Assembly (NCBI GenBank): GCA_008711295.1
Contig: VUYV01000008.1
Span: 272,870-336,869 of the forward strand
Reading direction: 5' to 3'
Source: Anarhynchus alexandrinus
Taxonomy: Eukaryota; Chordata; Aves; Charadriiformes; Charadriidae
Length of the DNA stretch: 64,000 nucleotides
A model generated the notes under the pieces. It was given only the letters and a program-made list of their open reading frames with translations, searched no databases and was not told the DNA's origin. Numbering within the stretch: the stretch's first letter is position 1; every line of letters starts with the position of its first letter. The position numbers and the translations under genes are program-made. Of this stretch, positions 12,415 to 24,783 are shown one piece after another.

Positions 12415-12655
12415 GGCTGAGGGGGAACGGGACGGACTGAGGGAGCAAGCTGAGGGGGAGCGGGAGCGGGTCGGGGTGGGCTGAGGGAGGACGGAGGGGG
12501 TCGGTCTGTGGGAGTGGGTCGGGCCGAGGGAGGGCGGGACGGTCTGAGGGAGCGGACTGAAGGGGACGGGGTCGGGCTGAGGGAGCGGGGCGGGCTGAGG
12601 GAGAGAACTAAGGGGCGGCCAAGGGGGAGCGGGTCGGGCTGAGGGGGAGCGGNCC
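12415..12655. repeat. GC-rich minisatellite upstream of NMB
   Basis: Imperfect tandem units built on gctgagggagcgggtcgg run for about 240 bases, ending at a single N (12653), 16 bases before the NMB TATA box. Units vary in length. The minus-strand open frame through this region (12996-11851) is an artefact of the purine-rich repeat joined to the CR1 frame. Confidence 0.75.
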
Positions 12656-12668
12656 CCCCTCCGTGGTC

Positions 12669-12674
12669 TATAAG
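12669..12674 (+). promoter_or_regulatory. TATA box of NMB
   Basis: TATAAG, in GC-rich DNA, 52 bases before the NMB start codon. The expected transcription start near 12698 would give a 5' leader of about 20-25 bases. The same TATAAG motif occurs in the DUOXA1 promoter. Confidence 0.6.
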
Positions 12675-12720
12675 GCTGTGGCGGCGGCGGCGGGCGGGAG
12701 TGGGTCCCGCCGGGGCGGCC

Positions 12721-15700
12721 ATGGCGGCGCTTCGCTGCCTCCTGCTGCTGCTGTGCGGCGCGGCGCTGGGGCCCGCCGTCCACTTGGACTTCGCCGAGCA
12801 CCGCAGCCAGGCGGCCAAGATCAAGGTCAACCCCCGCGGCAACCTCTGGGCCACAGGTACCGGGGGGACAGGGACACGGACCGATGGGGATACGCATGTG
12901 GTGGGGCGGCTGTGAGACGCGGGGTGTGCAGGGCACGGCTCCCACCAGGCGACCCCTCTGCCTGTGGGGAGCCCCCCGCTCCCCATGGCACCCCACGGGG
13001 CAGAGGGGGATGCTGGACCCGCGGCGGGCAGGAGAAGACCAAGGGCAGGGGTGAGGCAGCCTCCTCCCTCGTCTCTTGGTGACATGTACAGCATCTGTGG
13101 AACCCCAGGGGTCCTGTCAGCAGGAGAGGGAAGTTTCCCCAAAGTCCTGTGTGGACCTGGGATTTCTGGATTTCTCCTCACTTTGTTATACTCACTAATT
13201 TAGGTGTTAGGTTTGCTGAGTGCTTCGTGTTGACTTGTGTTGGCGTGAGATAGCAGATACCGGCCCCTGCCCATCTCCTGCCCGGCGCTTGTGCAGGCAC
13301 ACAAGTGCGTTGTATTGCAGGTCACTTCATGGGGAAGAAGAGCGTCTCAGGCTCCCCGCACCTGGACTCGCCAGAGGAACCTGCGGTGCCAATGGTCTTC
13401 GGTCCCTCTCTCAGAGCCTTGCTGGAGGACATGATGGAACTGCTTACCCGTGAGCTCCTGAAAATCCTCTTGCAAGAGAGACTTTTGGATGAGAACCAAG
13501 GAAAATATGACCTCACTGACCAGGTGAATATTGACTGAGACGGAGGGAGATGCTCAGAGCAGGGAGGTGGTGGAGATGGTAATCTGCAACAGCCAGCCTT
13601 GCTAGAGATGGGAGCATCTGCACAGCTGCTAGGGGGTGTATTCCCCCACTTTCTGCTCCTGTTAACCCTCCTTAAACCTCTTCTTAAGATCAGCCATAAA
13701 GGGGCACAGGAGAAGCCTCCCTAGGCATGTGTCTAGCTGGGCAGTGGCTAATAGTCCCAAATGCTTGGGAAGGGTGTGAGGATGAACGAGGGATGCTTTG
13801 ATGGAGCTGTGGCAGTGGTGATCTCCAGCCCAGGGGTTGTTAATAAGAGTCTGGGTCTTCCTTGGCCAGATGGAGGAGGGGATGGCTGGCCACTGTGGCT
13901 GCCATGAAGAAATGTCCCCTCTTCCAACCACTGCAGGGACAGAGAAATCCTTTCTCCCCTCTATTTCTGTAGAAGGAGACCAAGAGAGACACAATTCCAT
14001 ACGTGAAGGGAAAGGAGTCCTGCAAAGAGGTCTTGGGCTTCTGATGCCCTCACCTTGGGTCTGTGTCACTGTGGTCGGGATCCCTTGTTACTGAGGGGCA
14101 CATAGCTCTGTTAGCTTGCCTTGCAGAGGGGAGGCGTGCGTTAGTTGTATAGCCACAGAGTGGGTCTCAAGGAGTAGGCGGGAGCTCCGGTAGTCCCCCT
14201 GTGCATCAGCAGATCCTCAGCCTCCTCGGTGTGGCTTTTGCCTTGGAGCTCACGTGACTCCTAGAGGGAGACCTGCCCCTGGGAGCGATGCACACACACA
14301 TAGATCCTCACACAGGATGCAGAGATGGAATTGCTCAGTCTGTGTGGCTCTGCTTGTCTGTTACCTCATGCGCGCTTCCCTAGTGTCTCACCCTTTCTAG
14401 TCAGTGCAGGAAGTAACTAAGAGCCTAAAAGGGATGAAATCCTCTTAGGTGAGTCCTTTATGTGCTGTCCCACTGAGCTGCTGTACTTGAGGAGCTCTCC
14501 AGTAACACTGCACACAGGTAAAGCTACTTCTGTTATCCAGGTTTAGGTTGTGCTTTGCTTTTTTGGGGAAGGCACAGGTGGAGCAGAGCTGCAGGGATGT
14601 GAGCCCGAGTGGCACTGATTGTTTCAAGCGCCTTCTTGACTTGATTTCAGCAGACTAAGGTAAATTGAGGCTTTCCTAGAGAGCTGGCCCGTTGGGAGAG
14701 GGCTTTCCACCATGAAGATACAGCTGGGCGTGGCTGAAGACACCAGCCCACCCTCCTCCCCGTAAGATGCTGTGTGCTGTGGCCGCTGTGCTGCTGCAGC
14801 TTTTGCTTCTTGGATGCCACTGAAAAGGGAGGAGAGGGCTGTGAAGGTCCTGGACCCTTCTCCAGCGTCCCTGGGGAGCCTTTGAGGAGGAGGGTATTTG
14901 CTGCATTGACTGCTGGAGATGACGTGTGGATGTGCTGCCCTGCCTCGTCCGCTAAGATGTTTTGAGTTTGATAGAAGTGATCCTTGTGGCTCTCCTCTGT
15001 AGGTTAGTCACGTGGTTGCTGCTCGCACTGCAGATGGGCTTGGGCAGAGCCTGCCCCAAGCACTGCTGCTGTGTCTTAGGCTGCCAGCTGGGTGCCAATG
15101 CCCTGCCAGCCCTGTCAGTGCACGTTCCCCAGTGCTCAAAGGCAGTTCCTGGCCAGGGGTGCCACCCAGCAGTGGACACCAGCCTTTGGCACGTGTGTGC
15201 TGGGTGTCAGAGCTCTGCTGGAGCTGGAGACAATTTCACTCATGGTCAAGCAGGTGCTGGCAGGTGGGACGTCATGCACATGTGTGGCATCACAGCGTAG
15301 GTGCCTGATGGGCAGCTGGCTCCTACTCCTCACCTTCTCCTCCCGAAGCCTCTCGCCTCTCCTCGGCCAGTGCCCTGGTATGCCAGCTGTCTTCTCGGTG
15401 GCAGTGGAGACCTTGCTGGGTGGTAGGTCTGGTTCTGCCCTTCAGGCACCTCTGAGCACCTCACTAGACTCATCTTCTGCTTTCCCGCTCCTTTCTTCAC
15501 CACCCACCCCCCAGGGCATCCTTGCCTCTGAGCTGCCAGTTGGTATTCCAGGACTACTTCTCCCTGGTGTCTTTGAGTGTTGTCTGTGTTATGCTTTTCT
15601 GTAGGACCTTATTTTTTCTAGGTTTTGCGGGTGACAGGGTGCCAATGCAAATTCCTGCCACCCTGAGAGCTTTCTCCCTCAGTGTGACTGTTGTTGGATG

Positions 15701-16977
15701 CCTGGGGTCGGCACCCAGCCTGTGCTTGAACTGATCTGTGTGCCGTGTTCGCCACCTGCCTAACAAGCTGTTTAATAACTCTGCTCCCTGAAACTCTCTG
15801 TCCACCCCCTGCTCAGCATCTGTCACTTCCATCTCATACTCAGTTTAGAAAAACAAAGATGCTTCTGACTTCCTTGGGACCCCCTGGTCAGCAAGGCAGG
15901 AATTAACGTGCTCCCTAGGTGTTGCTCTGCTGCTCCAGCACACGTGCTGTGCTTCGTGGTGGGATAAGTATCAAAGGAACTTGACTTTTATTGAAAAACC
16001 CAGTCGGCTTTTCCTTTTTTGAGGGTGTCGCTGATCATTCACAAACGGCTTCTTCCTTTCTGTGGGGCCCCTCTAAGCATTAAATAAATCCCGGGGCTTA
16101 GTCTTTTTGCTTGCTGTCCCTTCGCATGGGTTAGTCCTGCCCGCTGCCCTTGGGTTTTGTCTCGAGATGTTTCCCATGGCTTTGCAAAGCAGGAGCCCAG
16201 GTGCTGCTCCGTGGTTGTGATGGCAGAAATTGCACAGACCAGAAGGGGTTTGCACAAACAGGGATGTCTGTTTTGTCCTTTTAACCATGCGTGGCAGGCA
16301 TGGCTTGGCTCTCAGCCCGCTGGGGCTTCATGGTGCCACCCTGTTGCTGTGTGTGACAAGGATTTAGCCGGCACAGGAGGATCATCCCCATCCCTTGTCA
16401 TCTTCTTGGGTGTGTGGCAGTATTTCTGCAGGAGACAGACAGGGTGAGGCCATGTTTGTGGAGTGGAACAGCTCCAGGGGTGTGGGGAGAGCCCTTCTTT
16501 CTGTGTGAAGGCAGATGCTGCCCTGCATATCTCCAGGACCTCTGGGTGGTACACAATCCCACAAAATCCCTCTGTAACTCTTCCCTGCTGTGTTTTGTGT
16601 CTCTTTTTGCCTTCTTGCATAGCGCTCTGCTGAATCAGGCCCTGAGGCTGCTCTTGTTCTGAAGCCCAGTGGCTGCTCTCTCGGTGGGGTGAAGTTTGCC
16701 TCTGGTGTCTGTCAGCTGTGGTCCAGCTGTTGGAGCAGAGGATGGGAGGCAGGAGCCAAGCTTCTGGCTCTTTCCTTCTCGTGTGCTATCTTGAGCCACC
16801 CCTGAAAGTGCCATCCTGGCCCAGCCTGGGACATTTGTGTGATCTCCTGCCCTGTGGTAACCAGCAAGGTGATGTTGGTGGAGACTGCGCGTGGCACCCC
16901 ATGTCTCACCGTTGTGCCTTTTCTTGTAGGAGACAGGGCTTTTAACAAAGGTGCTGGAGAAGTATTTTTCAAACTGA
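12721..16977 (+). CDS. NMB: Neuromedin B precursor
   Basis: Coding exons are 12721-12856, 13321-13523 and 16930-16977; all junctions are GT/AG and phases match (1, then 0). The 128-codon precursor opens with a signal peptide (MAALRCLLLLLCGAALG), followed by the neuromedin B core NLWATGHFM and GKK. The glycine donates the C-terminal amide and the two lysines are the processing site. Exon 1 ends within the peptide (Ala-Thr-Gly), a split also seen in other bombesin-family genes. Exon 3 supplies only 15 residues (ETGLLTKVLEKYFSN) and follows a 3.4-kb intron in which I see no other gene. If exon 2 is not spliced, a stop appears after VNID. The mature amidated peptide is a secreted ligand of the NMB receptor (a G-protein-coupled receptor), acting in smooth muscle, thyrotropin control and feeding. 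Confidence 0.95.
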
Positions 16978-17187
16978 AGAAGCACAGCCGTGGAGGATGA
17001 GGTCTGCAGGCTCGGCCGTGCATGGCAAATGGAGGAGAGCATCGTCCTTGTGGGTTACTGTAGCAACATCACTTTTATTTATTATTTCTGTAATATTGTT
17101 AATAGTGATTGCTTGTATGAGAAGCAGAGCCTCCCTGTATATTTCTTGTATGTTTTCTGCTTTCGTGATGTCTCATGTACCCCTGTG

Positions 17188-17193
17188 AATAAA
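17188..17193 (+). terminator. NMB polyadenylation signal
   Basis: AATAAA 211 bases after the NMB stop codon, preceded by AT-rich DNA and followed by a GT-rich stretch. It is the first such signal downstream of exon 3. Confidence 0.75.
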
Positions 17194-17194
17194 A

Positions 17195-19994
17195 CTGGCT
17201 CTTTGCACAGACCAGCTCAGGCTTTTCAAGGGTTGGGAGGGTGGGGGAGGCCCCGGGGTTTACTACAGGCTCGTTGGCCTTGGCTGGACCTTCTGCTGTC
17301 CCTTGTCTGCAGGTGCTGCCCATGAAACACTCAGCCTGTTTGTGTGCCTGCTTTGGGATGATTGCTTGGTGCACCTTAGCCTTGTGCAGGTAGTGAAGCA
17401 CTCGTATGGGCGGAGGTACAGCCCGGAGGTCCTCCATGGGGCAGGACAGCTGAAGGAGGGCACAAACAGGGGCTGCCCCAAATGGGTGATGGAGCATAGC
17501 CCCATGAACAGGCTCTGGTTCCACACCTTTTGAAAGTGCTGCTCATAGATGTGCCTGATGTCCCCCAGCCACCCCTGGGGTTGTCTCCAGGCAGAGCTAA
17601 ACCTGGCAGCAGATCACAGAATGATGCCATAAATGAAACTGTAAGCTTTTCCCCCCCCTTATGATGCTAAATTCAACCTGAACCTCTGAGCTCCCACAGG
17701 GAGGAGAGCCCTTCTACCAAGAGCACCAGGAGCCAAGAGCCACATCACACCATCCAAGGGATGATCCAGCACCTCAGTGTGCTGATGACCAGTAGAGGCA
17801 AGAAAGCCACGGTAGGACACCTTCCCACCTTGCTCCCTATCACTTCAAGGATGGCTTGAAGCTAGGATGCTGTTTATGAACATATTGCTCCTGCAGGAAC
17901 TTACTCCTGAGCGAGGGAAAGGCAGCAACAGCTCTAAACCCTTTTCTGGGGAGCTGCAGGAGAGAATGGCTGGTCTCCATCCCAGGAGATGTGGGGCATG
18001 CAGGCACTGATGCCCTGGTCCCCTTGCGTTATGGCACAGCACCGCCTCCTGCCCAGCCCCAGGCCTGGAAGTGCTTCTCAGGAGATGGGACATCCTGTGA
18101 CACTGGCAGTGGGTTTGCAGCACTATACCAAGCCAGGTGAGAGCTAGAGCCACCAGTGTAAGGGGACAGCTGGGGACATCACAGGATCCCCAGGTCCTGC
18201 TTGGGGCAGGCTGGTAACTCTAGGAGGTGGAAAAGAGAGAGGTTGGGTGATGGGGTCACCACTCCTTCTCTGAGCTTAACCTTGGGCTGTAGGCCTTGTT
18301 GTGGGCACAACCAGCATCCACACTGCTCGTGTTTGCAGAAAAATGAGCCTGCATGTTATTTGCAGAGTGGCCCGTCTGCCCAACTGCCCACCTGTACCCC
18401 TCCTCTTGTCCCCTAGGTGCCATTCCTGGGTTTGCTGGCAGGAGTTGCCGGGGTGTTGGCAGCTGGGAACAGTGTGCTTCAGTAATGGAGACCCAGCGTC
18501 CCCCATGCAGCAAACACAAACCCCACGCGTTGGCTAACAGATCTTAGACCAATAAACGAGCCTTTGTTTTCTGCTTACAGCCTGGCTTTTGAGCCTTCGG
18601 AGTTGGTGTTTTCTCAGCTGTTCGGAGGTTGGTTTTGATGGGTAAAAACCAAGCTTCCTACAACTAGTTTGCCCCAGGACATTGCCTTCAAATCCTGGTG
18701 CTCCCCATCAAATGCCCCAATGCTAGGGCCCTTCATCCTTCAGGAGAGTGGGACCAAGCTAGCAGGGAGTTTTCCAGGAGGCACGTGATGATGGTTCAGA
18801 TCATGCCAAGCCTCCCCTGCCCCACTGGAGCAGTTGTATGGCTGCAGCCTCCGGGCAGAGCATCACCTCGGTACTGCTTGGAGCCCTCTCAGGTTCTCCA
18901 ACCTGCTGCTAAGCGACCCACCTGTAGCACCACAGCAGTCTCTATTCCCTTCTTGTGTCCTTCATGGTCTCCTACCCACCAGCTTCGCTCAAGAGGTGTC
19001 CCGCTGTCCTTCTGCAGTCTATCGTGCAGGAAGCCTTCTTCCAACCCGGATTTTTTTGCCCAGGCTTGCTGCTGTGTGCTGGGATGTGGGTGACCCCCAG
19101 CTCGCCTTTCATTAGCTGTAGCAAAGCCTTGGCTTAAAACTAATTACAAGCAAGAAAAATAATGACATAGCGTATCGTGTTTGACACTGGAGCAGACCAG
19201 ATGCCTCTCAGCCGGCAGTGTTGATGGACTGACAGCCTAATGGGATCCCTGACCTGATGTCATACCGTGGGACCTCGAGCTCATGTCCCGCCCGGGCAAG
19301 CTCACAGGAGGGTGAGCAGGTTCCTGAACATCACAGCAGAAACCTACTGTGAGATACCCAGGTGAGATCCTTATTCTCCCACCTGCCCAGCTGGAACCTG
19401 TCCCACTGCCTGCCTGTCTGTTCCCCATCTCCCCTCACTGCTATCTTGTGGGTCAAGATAAAGACGGGGAAGTCCTGGGCAAAACAAACTCAACTTGAGG
19501 ATTTTAACTTAATTTATTGTCAATTAATATAATATTTGAGTACCAATTCAGGTTTTGGAAACAAACGAAAAACCCCAAGCATTTTCACCCTTGGGGAAAG
19601 CATCTCTTCTCCTCCTCCTCCTCCTCCTTATTACTGCAGGTTACACTTGGTCCCCTTGGGGAACCAACAGGCGGCAGCAGGGGGTGCAGTCAGGTTATAG
19701 CGGTTTCCTCTCTGCTGCTCCTTCCTTCTTGCTCTTTTCCTGTGCTCCAGCCCGAGTGCTTGACACTCGCTTCTTCCATCGGGGTTGTGCCTGCTCTGTC
19801 GTGGGCAGGCCGCAGTCGCTTTGGGGATGTATGTGCCCCAACATGGGTCCTCCATGGGCAGCAGTCCATTTGAAGGGACCACCTCTTCATCCTCCTCCTC
19901 TGAACTGGTACGGAAACTGCTGGAGCAATATTGCCCCCCCCGAGCCACATGTTGCTGAGAAGCAAAGTGTCCAGCACCTGCCTTGGACACCATC
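17195..19994. other. No recognised gene between NMB and the DUOX2 remnant
   Basis: Neither strand shows a coding pattern. In the mammalian arrangement the C-terminal (EF-hand and NADPH-oxidase) exons of DUOX2 would fall between here and 22.4 kb on the minus strand. I found no FAD- or NADPH-binding motifs. Confidence 0.45.
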
Positions 19995-20210
19995 CTATAA
20001 GCATAGGATAACTCGGGCTGGAGAGGATCTCAGCAGATCTCTAGTCCAGCCATCTGCTCAAAGCAGGCTCAGCTCTGGAGTCAGACCAGGTTACTCAGGG
20101 CTTTGTCCCATCAGGTCTTAAAAACCTCCAGGTGTGAAGGCTGGCTGACCTGCTCCACTGCTTGACCGTTCCAGTGCTTCTCCTCCCACACGGGCAAGCA
20201 ACCACCCAAG
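19995..20210 (-). mobile_element. Old CR1 LINE 3' fragment
   Basis: Diverged CR1 3' sequence in reverse orientation: ctggagaggatctcagcagatctctagtcc, gctcaaagcaggctcagc, then an aaaacctccaggtgtgaagg block and cttgaccgttccagtgcttc. All are standard landmarks of the CR1 tail. Frames are broken. Confidence 0.72.
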
Positions 20211-22061
20211 CGCAAAACCCCCCAATCCCTCTTCAATTTAAATTACAGATTGAGAGGGTCTGAAAAACTTTTGAGGAATACCATTTTTTGGAAATCTGCC
20301 TGCTCTGCCCTGGCATCTGCTGTTCTGATGTTTATGTGCTGGTCCACAGCACACGCAGTCTCTGAGAACAATGCCCTATCACTCACCAGGTCATATTCTT
20401 TGGGGGGAATGTCAGGGTATTCCAGGACCAAAGCGTTGTGTACAGGCTAAGGTGGACAGCAAATTCTTCAGTTTTTTTTCCAGCTCTGCATTTGTTCCCC
20501 TTGCTGCGCTGGTTCAAGGCTGCCCCTCCATGCTGCTGCTTGGATTCAAGAACGTGCTCACAGCAGAGCTTACTGCTTCTGCACACCAAAAGCTGAGAGA
20601 TGCAACGAGGTCACTGACCCAACTGAGGTCACTGGGACAACTTCCCTGGCACACACAGACCACTACAGAGCAGAACTGCAGCACAAATTCTCAGAAACCC
20701 TGAGAGTTTTGGTTGAGCATGGACATCTGTGATCGTAGCTGGTCTCCTGGGCTTCCCCCACAACCTGTGGCCATGGTATGACCCCAGGTATGGGAAAAGG
20801 ACATGAAGTGAGATAAGAGAAATGGAGACGAGCCACCTTCAGTGCTTGTTTCTGGTTAGTGGTTAGTTATGGGACTGCCCCATGAGGAGAAGCTGGCTCA
20901 GAGGGATGTTTGTGAAAGTCCATTGCCACCACTTGGTGTCATTGGTGTCCCAGGCTTAGTGAAGTGCTCCCTTGTCATGCTCATTCACATTCACTGGCTC
21001 TCCTCTGTGCCCTCAGCAAAGACATCAGGCTCCAGGTTGGTGTGCTCCTTCCTCTAAGGTGTCTTGAGACCTCTCAGAAATGCATCCTGAATTCAGCACT
21101 CATGCCTTCAGAGTAGTCCAGCCCCATCATATGTGCTCAGGTGGCCAGCTTTCCTTGTTCAGCCGTAGGGACTGAGGACGGGGTCTCCTGGGAGGTGAAG
21201 AGAAGGGAGTTCCAAGCCATGTACCAACTCCCTCCCCTCCATTCCCCCAGAGCATGTCGGAAGCACTTTGGAAAACACGGATATGGGACCTTGTGGTGAA
21301 GCATTTCATTGCATCAGGTCCTCGGCTTCCGGCTGAGGCCCCCAAGAAGGCAGTCAGCTCAAGATGAGCAGGAGATGTGCTCTGGTAGACGGTAAGGGGC
21401 CTGACAGAGATCCGGTAACTCCGTGGGAACACCAGCAGTTCAGAAAATGGCTCCATCTCACACTGGAGCTGGCAACAGCTCTCTGGTTTCACCTAGAAAT
21501 GGGAGGGAGCCAAATTTCCCTGGTCACACAACATAAACCTTGTCATGCAACCTGTTCTCACTGCTCTGGTCTTTGTGGGAAACTCTTCTGACCCTCTTTC
21601 TCAGCCCAGGAGATGCCTTCTAGAGTATGAAATGAGTCCAGTGTTGCTTGTCCCAAGCCAGATCTTCCCACAAGGGACATGCTCACCCTGGCCCCAAGCT
21701 TGTTCTGGACTTGGGTGGACTGTGCATAACCAACTACAACAGGGACATCATGGAACATGGTGCCGTGAAATCTTGTGATTTGTCCTGCTGTGAATAACCC
21801 AGGGAAAGAGGCACAAGCATTTATGGTGGGAGAATCACAGTTCTCTGCCTGCCCAATCTGGGAGGTCTCAGGGTCATGCCTGATCCAAGGTCCTCTATGT
21901 GACCCTGCTCAGAAGGAGATATTCTTACAGTCTATGTGCACCAAATGCTGCTGCTCAAGGCTAGAGAGGTGGACCATCCCAGCTACAGACCCACAAAGCC
22001 TTTTTTATGGGCTTTCTTCGCAGTTTCTGTTCCTGGCAGACATGAGATGTTGTTCTTCAAC

Positions 22062-22134
22062 GGATGAAAACAGTTCTAGAGCAGCAGCACTGGATGAGAA
22101 CAGTTCTAGAGCAGCAGCACTGGATGAGAGCTCT
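22062..22134. repeat. 30-bp direct repeat, two copies plus partial third
   Basis: A unit beginning ggatgaaaacagttctagag occurs at 22062-22091 and 22092-22121 with one mismatch, and the first bases recur from 22122. Both strands stay open, but no function is suggested. Confidence 0.85.
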
Positions 22135-22816
22135 GGTGCGACAGGACCCTCTACATGGGATCCCAGAAATCATTGGGGTGATGGAATGCAGGGAGAGGAG
22201 GTCTAACACAATCTTCCTTCCATTTTCTATTAGTTATGCTGCATTTTCAACCTCTGTATGGTGCTGAGAACCAGCCAAGGACTGTAATGGGAATAAGTTA
22301 TTAATATATTAATTGGTTCTTTGGGCTCGTAGTGTGTAAAATATAGTAAGTGGGCTAAACGTGATGCCGCACTGGGAAATTGCTTTGCACTGGTAGCAGT
22401 CCCTGGAGCATATGCTCCCAGCTGTGTTGCAGAGAGGAAGGTGCCATAAAGCAGTCCACCTGCCAACCTTTGGACTCCTTGTACAACAACGCTGAGACTG
22501 TGCCAGTGGTTGCGGAGCTGGCAGAATGTGTAATTGATGGCTTTTATAAAATGCATGTAGATCAATTCTGCAACACTGAGGGGTTTTCCCTGTGTTGGAA
22601 GTCAACCAAAGCGGTCATTCAGGTATTTCCCCTTCCTGAAGCAGTAGGCAGAGGTGAATACAGTAAGACTCCTCCTATTCCAGGTAGGATCTAGAAAGAG
22701 TGAACTTAGGACCCTCATTGCTTTCCATTTCCAACTCTCAGTGTGCCCATACTCTTGGCATCCCCCATCTTCTGATAGGTCAGGGAAGACCCTTTCCTCC
22801 AGAAGGAAATCTGTAC

Positions 22817-22962
22817 CCATTCCAGCTGTTTTCAGGCCACAAGCTGTTGCGCGAACTGGTCCAGGGTGGTGGCACTGATGAGGGAGCCTCCAGCATGCCC
22901 CTGGGGAGCAGCTCCAGCCTGGCCATGAGGCTGGTGTGGAGGGCAGTGACCTGCTCCAGGAC
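22817..22962 (-). pseudogene. DUOX2 pseudogene, coding exon 12 remnant
   Basis: An intact acceptor (gcatccag) leads into VLEQVTALHTSLMARLELLP then RGMLEA, matching [20 protein letters not shown] and GGMMEA of DUOX1. The frame then shifts; LISATTLDQF continues in another frame, a TGA follows, and NSWNG resumes in a third. The segment is 146 bases against 167 in DUOX1, so several small deletions have occurred. A GT donor remains at 22816-22815. Confidence 0.92.
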
Positions 22963-23224
22963 CTGGATGCAAACACCATGGGAAGGGAAAGGCAGGGATA
23001 AGACAGGTCCCAGCAGCGCAGGAGGGCTCATGGGAACACAGACCTGGGACTTGGAACAAGGTGGTCTCTGTTCATCTTGCCTGGGAACAGCGCTAGACCT
23101 CAAAGACCATGTCCTTTCATGAAGGGCCAGCTTCCCAGCTGCCTCATCTGCCACGTGCCCTTTCTCTGGAAGGGTGTGAGATACATGCCTTGAAAGGCTT
23201 CAGGGAACCAGCTCTGCTGGGAGG

Positions 23225-23350
23225 CCTGTGAGACTGTGGTAGGTGGAACAGGGCCACCAGATTCGTAGAAATGCTAGTGGGACGACCTCTGAAGGTCTCT
23301 AGTTCAACCTCTCACTCACAGCAGGACTGTCACCAACTGCAAGACACTAT
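23225..23350 (-). mobile_element. CR1 LINE scrap
   Basis: Contains gacgacctctgaaggtctct, agttcaacctctcactcaca and gcaggactgtcaccaact, a diverged reversed CR1 3' end. It occupies the interval where exon 11 of the DUOX2 pseudogene would be expected. Confidence 0.5.
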
Positions 23351-23478
23351 CCCAAGGTGATGCTTAGGGGCACAGGACCACTGGGTAGGAAGAGCTTTGC
23401 ACCCCAGCACACAAGCCCTTGTGACACCCAAAGTTGGTAGAGAACATGCACAGGAGACCTGGCCAACCTCAGATCTGC

Positions 23479-23582
23479 CTTTGATATCTTCCACCACAAT
23501 GTTCATCCTCCTGCTTCAAGATGTGCAAGCTCATCACCAGCAGGAGGTGGTCCAAGTCTTCTGCCCTCTGGAGCCTGATGCA
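23479..23582 (-). pseudogene. DUOX2 pseudogene, coding exon 10 remnant
   Basis: After an acceptor (ctcctttgcag) the frame reads RAEDLDHLLLVMSLHILKQE, matching [20 protein letters not shown] of DUOX1. A one-base insertion shifts the frame before NIVVEDIK (DUOX1 NIVVEDLQ). The exon is 104 bases against 103 in DUOX1, consistent with the single insertion. The donor has become GC (gcagat) in place of GT. Confidence 0.95.
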
Positions 23583-24710
23583 CTGCAAAGGAGAGACTCA
23601 CTTCTGCTCGTTTCTGGTCCTCTCCTAAGAAACACCTTTGAGCATGAGACTGAAAGAGTGGGTAACTCTAGGGGAACGTAAGCTTTTCTGCGCTGAGAGA
23701 CATTCTCCAAAGCCATGTGGAGGCATTCTGAGTTTATAAGAGGTTCTTAGAGGGCTCTGGGACGGTGAGGGGGTCTTGCAAGATCAAAACCAGTAGGAAG
23801 GTGGTTCCACAAGCCCTACAAAAAGCTGCGCTAGTTCCACCTGAATTGAACTGTTTGTTGCACACAAGCTAAGGCAACCCCATGTCTGCTTGCAGACTGC
23901 CTTAGTTATATGGATTTATTTTTTTTTTTTTTAAATATTAAGCAAGCAGTTGGTTGTAGTTTACCTTACGATATTTCTGCCCACACGCTGCGGAGCAGCT
24001 CTCAGGTCTTTCTACTGCTTTTCAGACAGATGCATGATTTTCTATTACACCATGTGCTATTGGCACTTTTGCCTGGATGGAAGGAACAGATACTCAAATG
24101 ATCTTCCACCCACAGCCAGGGTACGGGGCACAGAGTGCTTGTGTGCGTTCAGACCTGCATTGGAGTCTGCGGCGGGGTGACATCACTTCGTGCATTAATT
24201 TCAAGGCTGGCTGGGAGACACAAGGCACAGGAATTCCATGGAAAAATGTGTATCACTTTAATTAGGCCTCTAACAACAGGGATTACAAGAGAAAGCTTCT
24301 CTCTAAGTTGCAGCCTGGGACAAAAGTGCTAATTACCATGGAGCGCATCATTAACAAGCCCCAGCAAAGCCCAGAAAAGCTCAACTCGTTGATAGTTACG
24401 TCAAACTGGCAGGAGTGTTTGTTATCTGCAGGGACAGGGTTCCCCAAGCTGGGACAGTAGAATCCTTGATAAGGTGTGTCTCAAAGGCTAATGCCATTTC
24501 TGACACTCGTGCCAGGGTGGCAGAGCTCTGTCGGACAAGCCGGGACCTCAGGGATGAGAGATCTGGGAGCTGGCACCCCACTTGCTCTTTAATGGAGAGG
24601 CAACACCTCTGACATAGGTGTGGGGTGGAAAAGTGATGTCCTCCTCTCTGCTCCGTCCTCCCAGAGCCTCAGGGTACCTGCTCAGACCCTCTCACGCTCC
24701 CTCCCCAAAT

Positions 24711-24783
24711 CTCTCTGCTCCAGCAGCCGTTGCAGAGCAACAGCGCTGGGATCACGGCATCCTGGAAGGGGCACCTGGGGGGT
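24711..24783 (-). pseudogene. DUOX2 pseudogene, coding exon 9 remnant with dead donor
   Basis: The frame reads RCPFQDAVIPALLLCNGCWS then RE, aligned with [20 protein letters not shown] and SYWSRE of DUOX1. It is 15 bases shorter than the DUOX1 exon. The donor is mutated from gagag|gt to gagag|at. The upstream intron also aligns with DUOX1 intron 8 (ggtccctgt, cctgcccct, gctggg in order). Confidence 0.92.

Noticed and set aside
11851..12996. Long minus-strand open frame (381 codons) upstream of NMB
   Set aside because: It joins the CR1 ORF2 tail to a proline-rich translation of the minisatellite and the antisense of NMB exon 1, and crosses an N. It has no domain or splice logic.
22380..22694. 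Plus-strand frame of 104 codons in the DUOX2 region
   Set aside because: It is the complement of the possible exon 13 remnant and nearby non-coding DNA, without recognisable homology.
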